Source of the DNA: JBKECY01 sp047975025
GTDB taxonomy: Bacteria > Bacillota > Clostridia > Lachnospirales > Lachnospiraceae
Direction of reading: 5' to 3'
Assembly: GCA_047975025.1 (NCBI GenBank)
Contig: JBKECY010000060.1
Coordinates: 1 to 7,009 of the forward strand
DNA length: 7,009 nucleotides
Of the stretch, positions 1 to 5,803 are shown piece by piece; position 1 is the first letter of the stretch; every line of letters begins with the position of its first letter. Position numbers and translations under genes: made by a program. The notes under the pieces are model-generated. The model worked only from the letters and a program-made list of their open reading frames with translations, was not told the DNA's origin and ran no database searches.

Positions 1-2
1 GG

Positions 3-226
3 ATGAAAGGTTTACAAACAGCAGGTATCTGTATTGCATTTATCGGTGCCGGCTTCGCAGATTCAAGTAACGTGCTGGTCCCGATCATAATCATGGGCGT
101 GGGCATGGCATTGGGATTTGCTGGCCAGGTGCTTAGGCCAAGGTGCCGGTACCGGAAACCCCGGCAGTTGATGATCTACACGTTACGGCAAAAGAAAAGT
201 GCCTAAAGGTGGTCGAGACCTATTAG
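3..226 (+). pseudogene. Small two-helix membrane protein, frameshifted (phage, function unknown)
   Basis: From ATG at 3 the frame gives a hydrophobic protein with two probable membrane segments (about residues 5-19 and 25-42). That frame then turns into an arginine-rich tail and stops at TAA 204-206. One base out of phase, a better coding stretch begins at 137 (AKVPVPETPAVDDLHVTAKE, ending KVVETY) and stops at TAG 224-226. That second frame has a TAG at 134-136, so it cannot start much earlier. Restoring one G in AGGCC (135-139) joins the two into a 74-residue protein: two helices, a short Pro/Val linker and a charged C-terminal tail. I infer a one-base deletion or sequencing error. Only two bases precede the ATG, so a ribosome binding site cannot be judged and the true start may lie upstream. 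I do not recognise a function. Small membrane proteins of this sort are common in phage early regions. Confidence 0.55.
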
Positions 227-230
227 GCAC
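199..230. terminator. Strong hairpin over the 3' end of the first gene; terminator-like only on the minus strand
   Basis: GTGCCTAA (199-206) pairs perfectly with TTAGGCAC (223-230), and AGGT (207-210) pairs with ACCT (218-221), leaving a 7-base loop and one bulged A (222). On the + strand it is followed by AAAGAAAAAT, so there is no U tract and it is not a normal intrinsic terminator for these genes. Read on the minus strand it is followed by TTTTCTTTT (190-198), the classic intrinsic-terminator layout. It could stop antisense transcription, or act as an RNA-stability or attenuation element on the + transcript. The hairpin is seen directly; its role is inferred. Confidence 0.5.
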
Positions 231-282
231 AAAGAAAAATTACTTAAGTTAATTATATCAGAAAAGAGAGGGATGTCAAATT
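227..282 (+). other. AT-rich intergenic stretch before the second gene
   Basis: This is the longest gap between genes in the window. It holds the 8-base palindrome ACTTAAGT (242-249), an AT-rich TTATAT (253-258), and a GAGAGGG Shine-Dalgarno (266-272) placed 10 bases before ATG 283. I could not find a convincing -35 at the right distance from TTATAT, so no promoter is called. A promoter here remains possible, because the gap follows a strong hairpin. Confidence 0.4.
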
Positions 283-483
283 ATGGCAAAAATATTATTA
301 GAAAAAAGCGAGGAAAAACACAGCATCCAGATTAATGGAGAGTTTACAGAAATAATGACACTACTAACTGAGGCAGCAGCACAGGTAATCAGTATGAGTC
401 CAGATCCTGAAAGTGGTCATTCAGCCTTTATAGGCTCATTGGACTTTGCACTTAATCTAGAAAAGGAGAAGGAAAATGGTTGA
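283..483 (+). CDS. Small hypothetical phage protein (66 aa)
   Basis: This intact 66-residue ORF has ATG at 283, preceded by GAGAGGG at 266-272. The product is acidic and soluble: a short beta-like start (MAKILLEK), a polar stretch with QINGEFTEIM, an Ala-rich helix (about residues 26-37) and a charged Lys/Glu C-terminus. I see no signal peptide, membrane helix, cysteine cluster or known motif, and I do not recognise the family. Its last 8 bases overlap the start of the next gene, and the Shine-Dalgarno of that gene (463-468) lies inside this one. The pair is therefore probably translationally coupled. Position just upstream of a recombination cassette suggests an early phage accessory role, but that is inference only. 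Confidence 0.7.
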   Translation: MAKILLEKSEEKHSIQINGEFTEIMTLLTEAAAQVISMSPDPESGHSAFIGSLDFALNLEKEKENG

Positions 484-715
484 AATCATTGCGTGTGAAA
501 AAAGCGTAGTAGTGACAAGAGAGCAGACAGCCCTTTTCCTAAAAAGTGATATTGCTCAAATTGATTTACTATTATCAGAGATGAATGGGTTCGATCTTAC
601 AGACTCGCAAAGGATGCGCCTGGGGCGATATCGCCTTGAGCTATCTTCAGGCCTTGATGGCCTGCAGCTGTTTGACAAGATCAGAAAAAAGATTATAGGA
701 GGGATACCGGAATGA
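476..715 (+). CDS. Small hypothetical phage protein (79 aa)
   Basis: This intact 79-residue ORF has ATG at 476, preceded by AAGGAG (463-468), 7 bases away. The predicted product has a short N-terminal beta-like stretch (VEIIACEKSVVVT) followed by mostly helical sequence rich in Leu, Asp, Arg and Lys, with no membrane segment. No catalytic or metal-binding motif is visible and I do not recognise the family. It overlaps the previous gene by 8 bases and the next by 4 (ATGA at 712-715), so it belongs to the same operon. Its DNA contains the 12-base palindrome at 624-635 and a short hairpin at 648-664, which may be chance or a DNA-level signal. Confidence 0.7.
   Translation: MVEIIACEKSVVVTREQTALFLKSDIAQIDLLLSEMNGFDLTDSQRMRLGRYRLELSSGLDGLQLFDKIRKKIIGGIPE
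697..703 (+). promoter_or_regulatory. Ribosome binding site for the split helix-turn-helix gene
   Basis: AGGAGGG lies 8 bases before ATG 712. It is a near-perfect Shine-Dalgarno, while the GTG at 851 (the only early start available to the second half) has only a weak AGAGCAGG next to it. This favours one gene starting at 712 that has been frameshifted, rather than two genes. Confidence 0.7.
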
Positions 716-1108
716 TTGTAGGAAATATCAAAGAAGTTACCGTAGAAAAAGCTATTTCTGCGGCCGTGGCAGGACACGAAGTATATGTTGCTGCAGTTGA
801 AGACTTTATGAAATATACAGTTGAGGAGTTGAAACAAATGAAAGAGCAGGGTGCAAAGTTCTTACTTGAAGAACTACCGTATCCAGAACCACCTAGACCC
901 CGTTGCAGTTCCCGTTGCGGTTCCCGTTGCTCCTAGGGAAGATATTGATCCACCAACTCAATCTGAGCCTAAGACAGAGGTTAAGAAGGTAATTGACAGG
1001 GGAAAGATTCTTGCACTAAATAAAGCCGGCTGGAAGATGAAAGACATAGCAGAAGAAGTAGGAGCATCAATTGCTTCAGTATGTAAAGTTATTAGAGAGG
1101 GAGAATAA
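712..1108 (+). pseudogene. Helix-turn-helix protein with Pro/Val linker, split by a +1 frameshift
   Basis: The first frame (712-936) encodes an alpha/beta N-terminal domain with GHEVYVAAVEDFMKYTVEEL (residues 21-40) and then an unnatural Arg/Cys/Ser tail. The second frame (851-1108) opens with nonsense but, from 899 on, reads PVAVPVAVPVAP, a charged linker, and a C-terminal helix-turn-helix (KILALNKAGWKMKDIAEEVG, then ASVCKVIREGE). Removing one C from CCCC at 898-901 fuses them into 131 residues: N-terminal domain 1-55, Pro-rich linker 56-82, HTH about 95-128. The HTH resembles the homeodomain-like fold of resolvase or transposase C-termini, so DNA binding is likely; the target is unknown. 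The gene starts inside the previous one (ATGA) and ends 2 bases before the SMC-like ATPase. It may regulate that operon, or be a broken remnant. Programmed frameshifting is possible but has little support. Confidence 0.7.
899..934 (+). repeat. 12-base tandem repeat, three units, encoding a PVAV linker
   Basis: The unit CCCGTTGC(A/G)GTT occurs at 899-910 and 911-922, and the third copy (923-934) diverges at its last bases. In the downstream frame it encodes PVAV-PVAV-PVAP. The unit is a multiple of three, so copy changes would vary linker length without shifting frame. The run of four C's at the repeat's left edge, 898-901, does shift the frame. Confidence 0.8.
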
Positions 1109-1110
1109 GC

Positions 1111-2451
1111 ATGGAAAATATTAAAATCAATAAGCTTGAAATAGAAAATGTCAAGCGAGTAAAAGCAGTTAAGATTGAGCCCACAAAAAATGGGCTCACA
1201 GTCATAGGGGGGAAGAATGGCCAAGGAAAGACAAGTGTGCTGGACGCTATAGCCTGGGCACTGGGTGGAGATAAGTACAGGCCATCAAAAGCCATGCGAG
1301 ATGGATCCGCTATCCCTCCAAACCTTCACATTGTACTTAGTAATGGATTAGTAGTTGAGCGTAAGGGCAAGAACTCCGACTTAAAAGTGTTGGATCCTAA
1401 CGGTCAAAAAGGTGGACAACAGTTGCTCAATTCCTTTGTTGAGCAGCTGGCATTAGATCTTCCTAAGTTTCTTGAATCCTCGGATAAGGAAAAGGCACAG
1501 ACACTCCTGCAGATTATTGGTGTAGGAGATAAGTTATATGAGCTGGAACAAGAAGAACAGACACTTTATAACAAACGGTTGACGATTGGCCAGATAGCGG
1601 AGCAGAAAGAAAAGTTCGCTAAAGAGCAGCCATATCATACAGATGCTCCCAAGGAACCGGTGTCAGCAGCGGATCTGATCAAGGAGCAGCAGGAGATACT
1701 TGCCAGAAACGGTGAGAATCAACGTAAGCGACAGAATGTAGCGTTTTATCAAGATTCGGTTCAGATAGCATTACGGAAGGTAAGCGAATATCAGTTAAAA
1801 CTTGAGGAAGTGCAGTCTCAGCTCCACAAGGCGCAGGAAGAACTGGCCACCACTCAAAAAGATCTTGAAATTTCCGAGAAGTCTGCAGCTGATTTGGTAG
1901 ATGAATCCACCTCTGAACTGGAACAAAGCATTAATAGCATTGAAGAGATCAACCGGAAGGTACGGGCGAACCTTGATAAGGATAAAGCAGAAGAGGATGC
2001 ACTTGACTATAAGAATCAGTATGCCGACTTGACTGGTCAGATAAATTCTGTAAGGAAAGAAAAAACAGATTTGTTGACAAATACAGATCTACCACTTCCA
2101 AGACTCTCAGTAGAGGATGGCGTTCTCACCTACAATAATCAGAAATGGGATAACATGTCTGGATCGGACCGGTTGAGGGTAGCCACAGCCATTGTCCGGA
2201 AGCTGAATCCTAATTGCGGGTTTGTAGTGCTTGATAAGTTAGAGCAAATGGATCTGGACACACTGCAAGAGTTTGGAGCATGGCTTGAACAAGAAGGTCT
2301 ACAGGCGATTGCCACACGAGTCAGCTCTGGTGAGGAATGCAGCATAATTATTGAAGACGGCTATGTACAAGGAAGTGAGGCGCCGGTTGTCGAAGAGACA
2401 CAGACGGTGGAAGCTCCGATACAAAAAGTATGGAAAGCGGGGGAATTCTAA
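1111..2451 (+). CDS. SMC/Rad50-like AAA family ATPase of phage recombination module
   Basis: The intact 446-residue protein is a compact ABC-type SMC/RecF/Rad50-like ATPase. Walker A is GGKNGQGKT (residues 33-41) in an N-terminal lobe that opens with the typical KLEIENVKRVKAVKIEP strand pair. Residues about 140-330 are rich in Glu, Lys, Gln and Leu and predicted coiled coil, much shorter than in true SMC or Rad50, with no CxxC zinc hook. The C-terminal lobe has a signature-like MSGSDRLR (349-356) and a Walker B GFVVLDKLEQMD (370-381), in which Lys follows the Asp where a catalytic Glu is usual. Such proteins are common beside Sak4-like and DUF669 genes in Firmicute phages and are thought to act on DNA ends or recombination intermediates; the precise role is unknown. 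Start: ATG 1111 with AGAGGGAG at 1096-1103. It ends directly at the next start codon. Confidence 0.88.
   Translation: MENIKINKLEIENVKRVKAVKIEPTKNGLTVIGGKNGQGKTSVLDAIAWALGGDKYRPSKAMRDGSAIPPNLHIVLSNGLVVERKGKNSDLKVLDPNGQKGGQQLLNSFVEQLALDLPKFLESSDKEKAQTLLQIIGVGDKLYELEQEEQTLYNKRLTIGQIAEQKEKFAKEQPYHTDAPKEPVSAADLIKEQQEILARNGENQRKRQNVAFYQDSVQIALRKVSEYQLKLEEVQSQLHKAQEELATTQKDLEISEKSAADLVDESTSELEQSINSIEEINRKVRANLDKDKAEEDALDYKNQYADLTGQINSVRKEKTDLLTNTDLPLPRLSVEDGVLTYNNQKWDNMSGSDRLRVATAIVRKLNPNCGFVVLDKLEQMDLDTLQEFGAWLEQEGLQAIATRVSSGEECSIIIEDGYVQGSEAPVVEETQTVEAPIQKVWKAGEF
1176..1198 (+). other. Perfect 8-bp hairpin inside the SMC-like ATPase gene
   Basis: TGAGCCCA (1176-1183) and TGGGCTCA (1191-1198) form a perfect stem around a 7-base CAAAAAA loop, about 65 bases into the coding sequence. 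No U tract follows on either strand. It codes for IEPTKNGL in the frame, so it may be fortuitous; a translation-pausing or RNA-processing role cannot be excluded. Confidence 0.4.
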
Positions 2452-3585
2452 ATGGAAATTACAAAAGGAAAAATTGCTAAGGCACAAAAGGTAATCGTGT
2501 ATGGTCCGGAAGGGATTGGGAAATCTACGTTTGCTGCACAGTTCCCTAATCCGGTATTTGAGGATACAGAAGGCAGCACCTATAACATGGACGTTGCCAG
2601 GCTCCCTAAGTCAACGAGCTGGACAATGCTACTTTCTCATATTGATTATGTAAAACAGAATCCAACAATCTGCAAGACTTTCATCGTTGACACAATTGAC
2701 TGGGCAGAGCAGATGTGTGTAGAAGATATCTGTGCGAAGCATCAAAAATCTGGGATTGAAGATTTTGGCTATGGGAATGGCTATGTGTATGTGCGGGAAG
2801 AATTTGGTAGGTTCCTTAATAAATTGACGGAGCTGATAGACGTAGGGATCAATGTGGTACTTACGGCTCATGCGCAGATCCGAAAGTTTGAGCAGCCGGA
2901 CGAACTGGGGGCATATGACCGGTATGAATTGAAACTGGGCAAAAAAACATCTTCACAGACGTCACCACTGGTCAAGGAATGGGCTGATATAGTTTTGTTC
3001 GCGAACTATAAGACATATTCAATCCAGACGGATAAGGACGGTAAGAAACATAAAGCACAAGGCGGCAGCCGTGTCATTTTTACGCAGCATCATCCTTGCT
3101 GGGATGCAAAGAACAGGCATAACCTTCCAGCTGAAATACCTATGGAGTACGCTCAAATAGCACATATTTTCTCTGATACTGTTTCTTTTGAACAGGCAGC
3201 TCCTATGCCAACTACAGTTGCACAACCTCAAGCAGAAGCAAAACAGGAGATTCAGGAGCCTGTACAACAGACTCTTCCATTAGATACGCCTGCGCCTGCA
3301 CAGACAGAAGTTTCTACGGCAGCGCCAGTGTCCCCCCCTGAGCCAGAGGAGCATATTCCTAAAGCGCTACAAGATCTACTAATCACAAATGCAGTCACAG
3401 TGAAAGAAGTCCAAAGGGTGGCCGTCCAAAAGGGGTATTATACGGAAGATACACCTATAGAAAATTATACTAAAGAGTTCATCGATGGCTGGGTAATCGG
3501 ATTCTGGCCGAAGGTATTTGAAGCTATCAAATTAAATCGTGAAGGGTTCGATGTGACCCATGGACAAAGTACGCCATTTAAATAG
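2452..3585 (+). CDS. Sak4-like RecA-fold ATPase (AAA_24 family), phage recombination
   Basis: This is an intact 377-residue protein. Walker A is YGPEGIGKST (residues 17-26), Walker B is TFIVDT (Asp80), and a sensor-type strand NVVLTAH (134-140) is followed by a conserved region with ELKLGKK and PLVKEWADIVLFANY. This order is typical of phage AAA_24/Sak4 proteins, which are RecA-core ATPases that promote single-strand annealing with a partner ssDNA-binding protein. Residues about 245-305 form a low-complexity Pro/Ala/Gln/Glu linker. A C-terminal domain (about 308-377, with KGYYTEDTPIENYTKEFIDG) resembles small C-terminal modules of several phage recombination proteins. It starts at ATG 2452, immediately after the TAA of the ATPase gene, with GCGGGGG upstream. 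The DUF669 gene 11 bases downstream is the expected partner. Family assignment is by motif and context; annealing activity is inferred. Confidence 0.87.
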   Translation: MEITKGKIAKAQKVIVYGPEGIGKSTFAAQFPNPVFEDTEGSTYNMDVARLPKSTSWTMLLSHIDYVKQNPTICKTFIVDTIDWAEQMCVEDICAKHQKSGIEDFGYGNGYVYVREEFGRFLNKLTELIDVGINVVLTAHAQIRKFEQPDELGAYDRYELKLGKKTSSQTSPLVKEWADIVLFANYKTYSIQTDKDGKKHKAQGGSRVIFTQHHPCWDAKNRHNLPAEIPMEYAQIAHIFSDTVSFEQAAPMPTTVAQPQAEAKQEIQEPVQQTLPLDTPAPAQTEVSTAAPVSPPEPEEHIPKALQDLLITNAVTVKEVQRVAVQKGYYTEDTPIENYTKEFIDGWVIGFWPKVFEAIKLNREGFDVTHGQSTPFK

Positions 3586-3596
3586 GAGAATCAAAA

Positions 3597-4040
3597 ATGA
3601 GTTTAGAAGGTAGAGAGTTAGATTGGAATGATTCAATTGAGAAAGACAGTGATTTTATACTTCTGCCGGAAGGCGATTATGATTTTACAGTCGAAAGTTT
3701 TGAAAGAGGCAGGCACAATGGCAGCGATAAGCTGCCGGCGTGCAATAAAGCCATATTGAAATTAAAGATTACATCGCCAGAAGGTGAAGTGACTCTAACA
3801 CATAATTTATTCCTGCATACGATTACAGAAGGAATGCTCTCAGCTTTTTTTGCCAGTATTGGCCAAAAGAAAAAGGGTGAAAAAGTCACGATGAACTGGA
3901 GTACTGTTATTGGATCCAAAGGAAAAGCTAAGATTGATATCAGAAACTGGAAAAGCAAGAGCGGAGAGGATATGCAGTCAAATGAGATCAAGAAATTCTA
4001 TCCTGCTCAAGAAAGGGCATTTGTACCGGGTACATTCTAA
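3597..4040 (+). CDS. DUF669 family protein, putative phage ssDNA-binding protein
   Basis: The intact 147-residue protein has the DUF669 layout: a short polar N-terminus, then LLPEGDYDFTVESFERGRH (residues 22-40), strands with AILKLKITSPEGEVTLTHNL, a helix TEGMLSAFFASIGQKKKGE, and a C-terminal part with KGKAKIDIRNWKSKSGE ending in FVPGTF. Proteins of this family sit beside Sak4-like ATPases and SF2 helicases in many Firmicute phages and are generally taken as OB-fold, SSB-like partners. That role rests on context and fold prediction, not on anything catalytic visible here. It lacks the acidic tail of cellular SSB. Start: ATG 3597 with AGGAGA (3584-3589) overlapping the previous stop. Its stop codon overlaps the helicase start (TAATG, 4038-4042), so translation is probably coupled. 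Confidence 0.87.
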   Translation: MSLEGRELDWNDSIEKDSDFILLPEGDYDFTVESFERGRHNGSDKLPACNKAILKLKITSPEGEVTLTHNLFLHTITEGMLSAFFASIGQKKKGEKVTMNWSTVIGSKGKAKIDIRNWKSKSGEDMQSNEIKKFYPAQERAFVPGTF

Positions 4041-5620
4041 TGGACTTACGAAAATATCAAGTAGAAGCAAAAGATGCAATATTTACAGAATGGAGCAGAG
4101 GGAATAAAAAGACTTTGCTCGTACTCCCCACAGGTACTGGAAAGACTATTGTATTTAGTAAAGTCATAGAGGAATGCGTTCGCCAAGGGAAAAGAGTTCT
4201 GGTGTTGGCACATCGTGGTGAGTTATTACAACAGGCCGCGGATAAACTAAGCCAGTCAACAGGTCTTGGATGTGCAGTTGAAAAAGCAGAAGAGTCCTGC
4301 CAAGGGAGCTGGTTTCGCGTAGTCGTTGGAAGTGTTCAGACACTACAAAGAGAAAAGCGTCTCAATCAGTTCTCGCAGGACTTTTTTGACACAATCATCA
4401 TAGATGAGGCACATCACTGTATTTCAGACGGGTACCAGCGTGTCCTGCAGCATTTCTATGGATCAGAGGTGCTTGGTGTAACTGCCACTCCGGACAGGGG
4501 AGACATGAAGAACTTAGGAAGTTACTTTGAAAGCCTGGCATATGAATACACGCTGCCTAAGGCAATCAAGGAAGGATTCTTAAGTCCAATAAAGGCAGTC
4601 ACGATACCACTAACTCTTGATTTGACTGGAGTCAGTCAGCAGGCAGGAGATTTTAAGGCAAGTGACATAGGAAGCGCATTAGATCCTTATCTTCAGCAGA
4701 TCGGTCAGGAAATGAGGAATTATTGCCAGGATCGAAAGACAGTTGTGTTCCTTCCTCTTATAGCGACCAGCAAGAAGTTCTGCGACATACTCAATCAATT
4801 GGGCTTTCAAGCGGCAGAGGTAAATGGAAACAGTATGGACAGGGCAGAGATTCTAAAGGATTTTGACTCTGATAAATATAACGTCTTGTGTAATTCCATG
4901 CTACTTACAGAAGGCTGGGATTGTCCTAGTGTGGATTGTGTCGTTGTGTTAAGACCAACTAAGATACGAAGCTTATACAGCCAGATAGTAGGGCGTGGTA
5001 CAAGGCTTTACGATGGGAAAGACGATCTGCTATTGCTGGACTTCTTATGGCATACTGAGCGACATGAACTCTGCCATCCCGCCCACCTGATCTGTGACAA
5101 TGAAGAAGTGGCGCAAGTTATGACTAAGAATATTGAAGAGGCAGGCTGCCCGGTAGACCTAGAAGAAGCAGAAGTAAAAGCAACAGAAGATGTTGTAGCA
5201 CAGCGTGAAGAGGCTCTGGCTAAACAGCTGGAAGAAATGAAACGTAGGAAGAGAAGGCTTGTGGATCCGCTACAGTTTGAAATGAGTATTCAGGCAGAAG
5301 ATCTAAGCAGCTATATCCCGGCTTTTGGCTGGGAAATGAGCCCACCGTCTGATCAGCAGATAAAGACACTTGAAAAGCTTGGTATCATGCCGGATGCCAT
5401 AGACAATGCCGGCAAGGCAAGCAAGCTACTGGAGCGGCTTGATAAGCGCCGTCAGGAAGGCCTTACAACACCAAAGCAGATACGATTCCTTGAAGGAAAA
5501 GGTTTTGAGCATGTAGGGACTTGGGAATTTGGAATGGCCAAGAATTTGATTGACAGAATCGCAGGCAATGGCTGGAAGGTACCTACTGGAATTAACCCAG
5601 AAACATATAAAGGAGAGTAA
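4040..5620 (+). CDS. DEAD/DEAH-box SF2 helicase with repeated C-terminal module
   Basis: The intact 526-residue SF2 helicase carries every core motif: an N-terminal LRKYQVEA, motif I LPTGTGKT (29-36), Ia VLAHRGEL, motif II DEAHH (122-126), motif III TATPDR (148-153), motif V LTEGWDCP (289-296) and motif VI QIVGRGTR (315-322). It resembles the UvsW/XPB-like group found in phage replication modules and probably unwinds or remodels branched DNA using ATP. Residues about 370-420 form a charged helical segment (KQLEEMKRRKRR). Beyond that lie two copies of a 40-residue unit at about 436-475 and 476-515 (QIKTLEKLG against QIRFLEGKG), possibly a nucleic-acid-binding accessory domain. The start overlaps the DUF669 stop by one base. 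The 3' end carries the Shine-Dalgarno of the next gene. No frameshift is seen over its 1.6 kb, unlike several of its neighbours. Confidence 0.93.
   Translation: MDLRKYQVEAKDAIFTEWSRGNKKTLLVLPTGTGKTIVFSKVIEECVRQGKRVLVLAHRGELLQQAADKLSQSTGLGCAVEKAEESCQGSWFRVVVGSVQTLQREKRLNQFSQDFFDTIIIDEAHHCISDGYQRVLQHFYGSEVLGVTATPDRGDMKNLGSYFESLAYEYTLPKAIKEGFLSPIKAVTIPLTLDLTGVSQQAGDFKASDIGSALDPYLQQIGQEMRNYCQDRKTVVFLPLIATSKKFCDILNQLGFQAAEVNGNSMDRAEILKDFDSDKYNVLCNSMLLTEGWDCPSVDCVVVLRPTKIRSLYSQIVGRGTRLYDGKDDLLLLDFLWHTERHELCHPAHLICDNEEVAQVMTKNIEEAGCPVDLEEAEVKATEDVVAQREEALAKQLEEMKRRKRRLVDPLQFEMSIQAEDLSSYIPAFGWEMSPPSDQQIKTLEKLGIMPDAIDNAGKASKLLERLDKRRQEGLTTPKQIRFLEGKGFEHVGTWEFGMAKNLIDRIAGNGWKVPTGINPETYKGE
5345..5585 (+). 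repeat. Two degenerate 40-residue protein repeats at the helicase C-terminus
   Basis: Unit 1 (helicase residues 436-475) contains QQIKTLEKLG, then GKASKLLERL. Unit 2 (476-515) contains KQIRFLEGKG, then GMAKNLIDRI. The paired residues fall exactly 40 apart (for example Ile441 and Ile481). The repeat is seen at the protein level only; the DNA copies are too diverged for recent duplication. Confidence 0.7.
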
Positions 5621-5623
5621 GAT

Positions 5624-5800
5624 ATGGGAAGTATACAAGAAATAAGAAATGAATATGACATGCTGACAGGTAATATGAATCGCATGTGTGTAACGGATGA
5701 TAGAGATGAACTTATAGATAGAATGAGATTTGCAAAAGCGAATATTGACCGTCTCTATAGTATGAACTTGGACAGGATAAGAAGTAAAAAGGAGGACTAA
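5624..5800 (+). CDS. Small hypothetical charged helical protein (58 aa)
   Basis: ATG at 5624 is preceded by AGGAG (5611-5615), 8 bases away, and opens a 58-residue frame ending at TAA 5798-5800. The product is MGSIQEIRNEYDMLTGNMNR followed by MCVTDDRDELIDRMRFAKAN and a basic tail RIRSKKED. It is predicted to be almost wholly helical, rich in Met, Arg and Asp, possibly a short coiled coil, with no membrane segment. It is placed 3 bases after the helicase and 3 bases before the ParB-like gene, with good Shine-Dalgarno sequences on both sides, so it is very probably translated. I do not recognise the family. Small helical proteins in this position are frequent in phage early operons and may be partners of adjacent enzymes; that is inference. 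Confidence 0.7.
   Translation: MGSIQEIRNEYDMLTGNMNRMCVTDDRDELIDRMRFAKANIDRLYSMNLDRIRSKKED
5789..5795 (+). promoter_or_regulatory. Ribosome binding site fixing the ParB start at 5804
   Basis: AAGGAGG lies 8 bases before ATG 5804, and this is the strongest Shine-Dalgarno in the window. The in-phase alternative for the long downstream frame (TTG 5883) has none. This shows that the ParB gene was meant to start at 5804 and that the frame is broken between the two positions. Confidence 0.8.
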
Positions 5801-5803
5801 GAC

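Noticed and set aside
199..230. Intrinsic terminator for the + strand operon
   Set aside because: The hairpin is followed by an A-rich tract, not T-rich, on the + strand.
242..249. ACTTAAGT palindrome as an operator, with TTATAT as a -10
   Set aside because: An 8-base palindrome in AT-rich DNA is expected by chance, and no -35 lies at a suitable distance.
556..837. Minus-strand 93-residue ORF, and the other minus-strand ORFs
   Set aside because: All lie opposite well-supported + genes, lack ribosome binding sites and show no recognisable protein features.
899..934. CRISPR-like or iteron-like direct repeats
   Set aside because: Units are 12 bases with no spacers and code for a regular Pro-Val-Ala linker. 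They are neither CRISPR nor a replication-origin iteron array.
851..1108. Independent HTH gene starting at GTG 851
   Set aside because: Its first 16 codons overlap the good coding frame of the 712 gene and read as shadow sequence, with only a weak ribosome binding site. A one-base frameshift explains both halves better.
3910..4107. 65-residue ORF overlapping the DUF669 and helicase genes
   Set aside because: It is an out-of-frame shadow of both genes with no ribosome binding site of its own.
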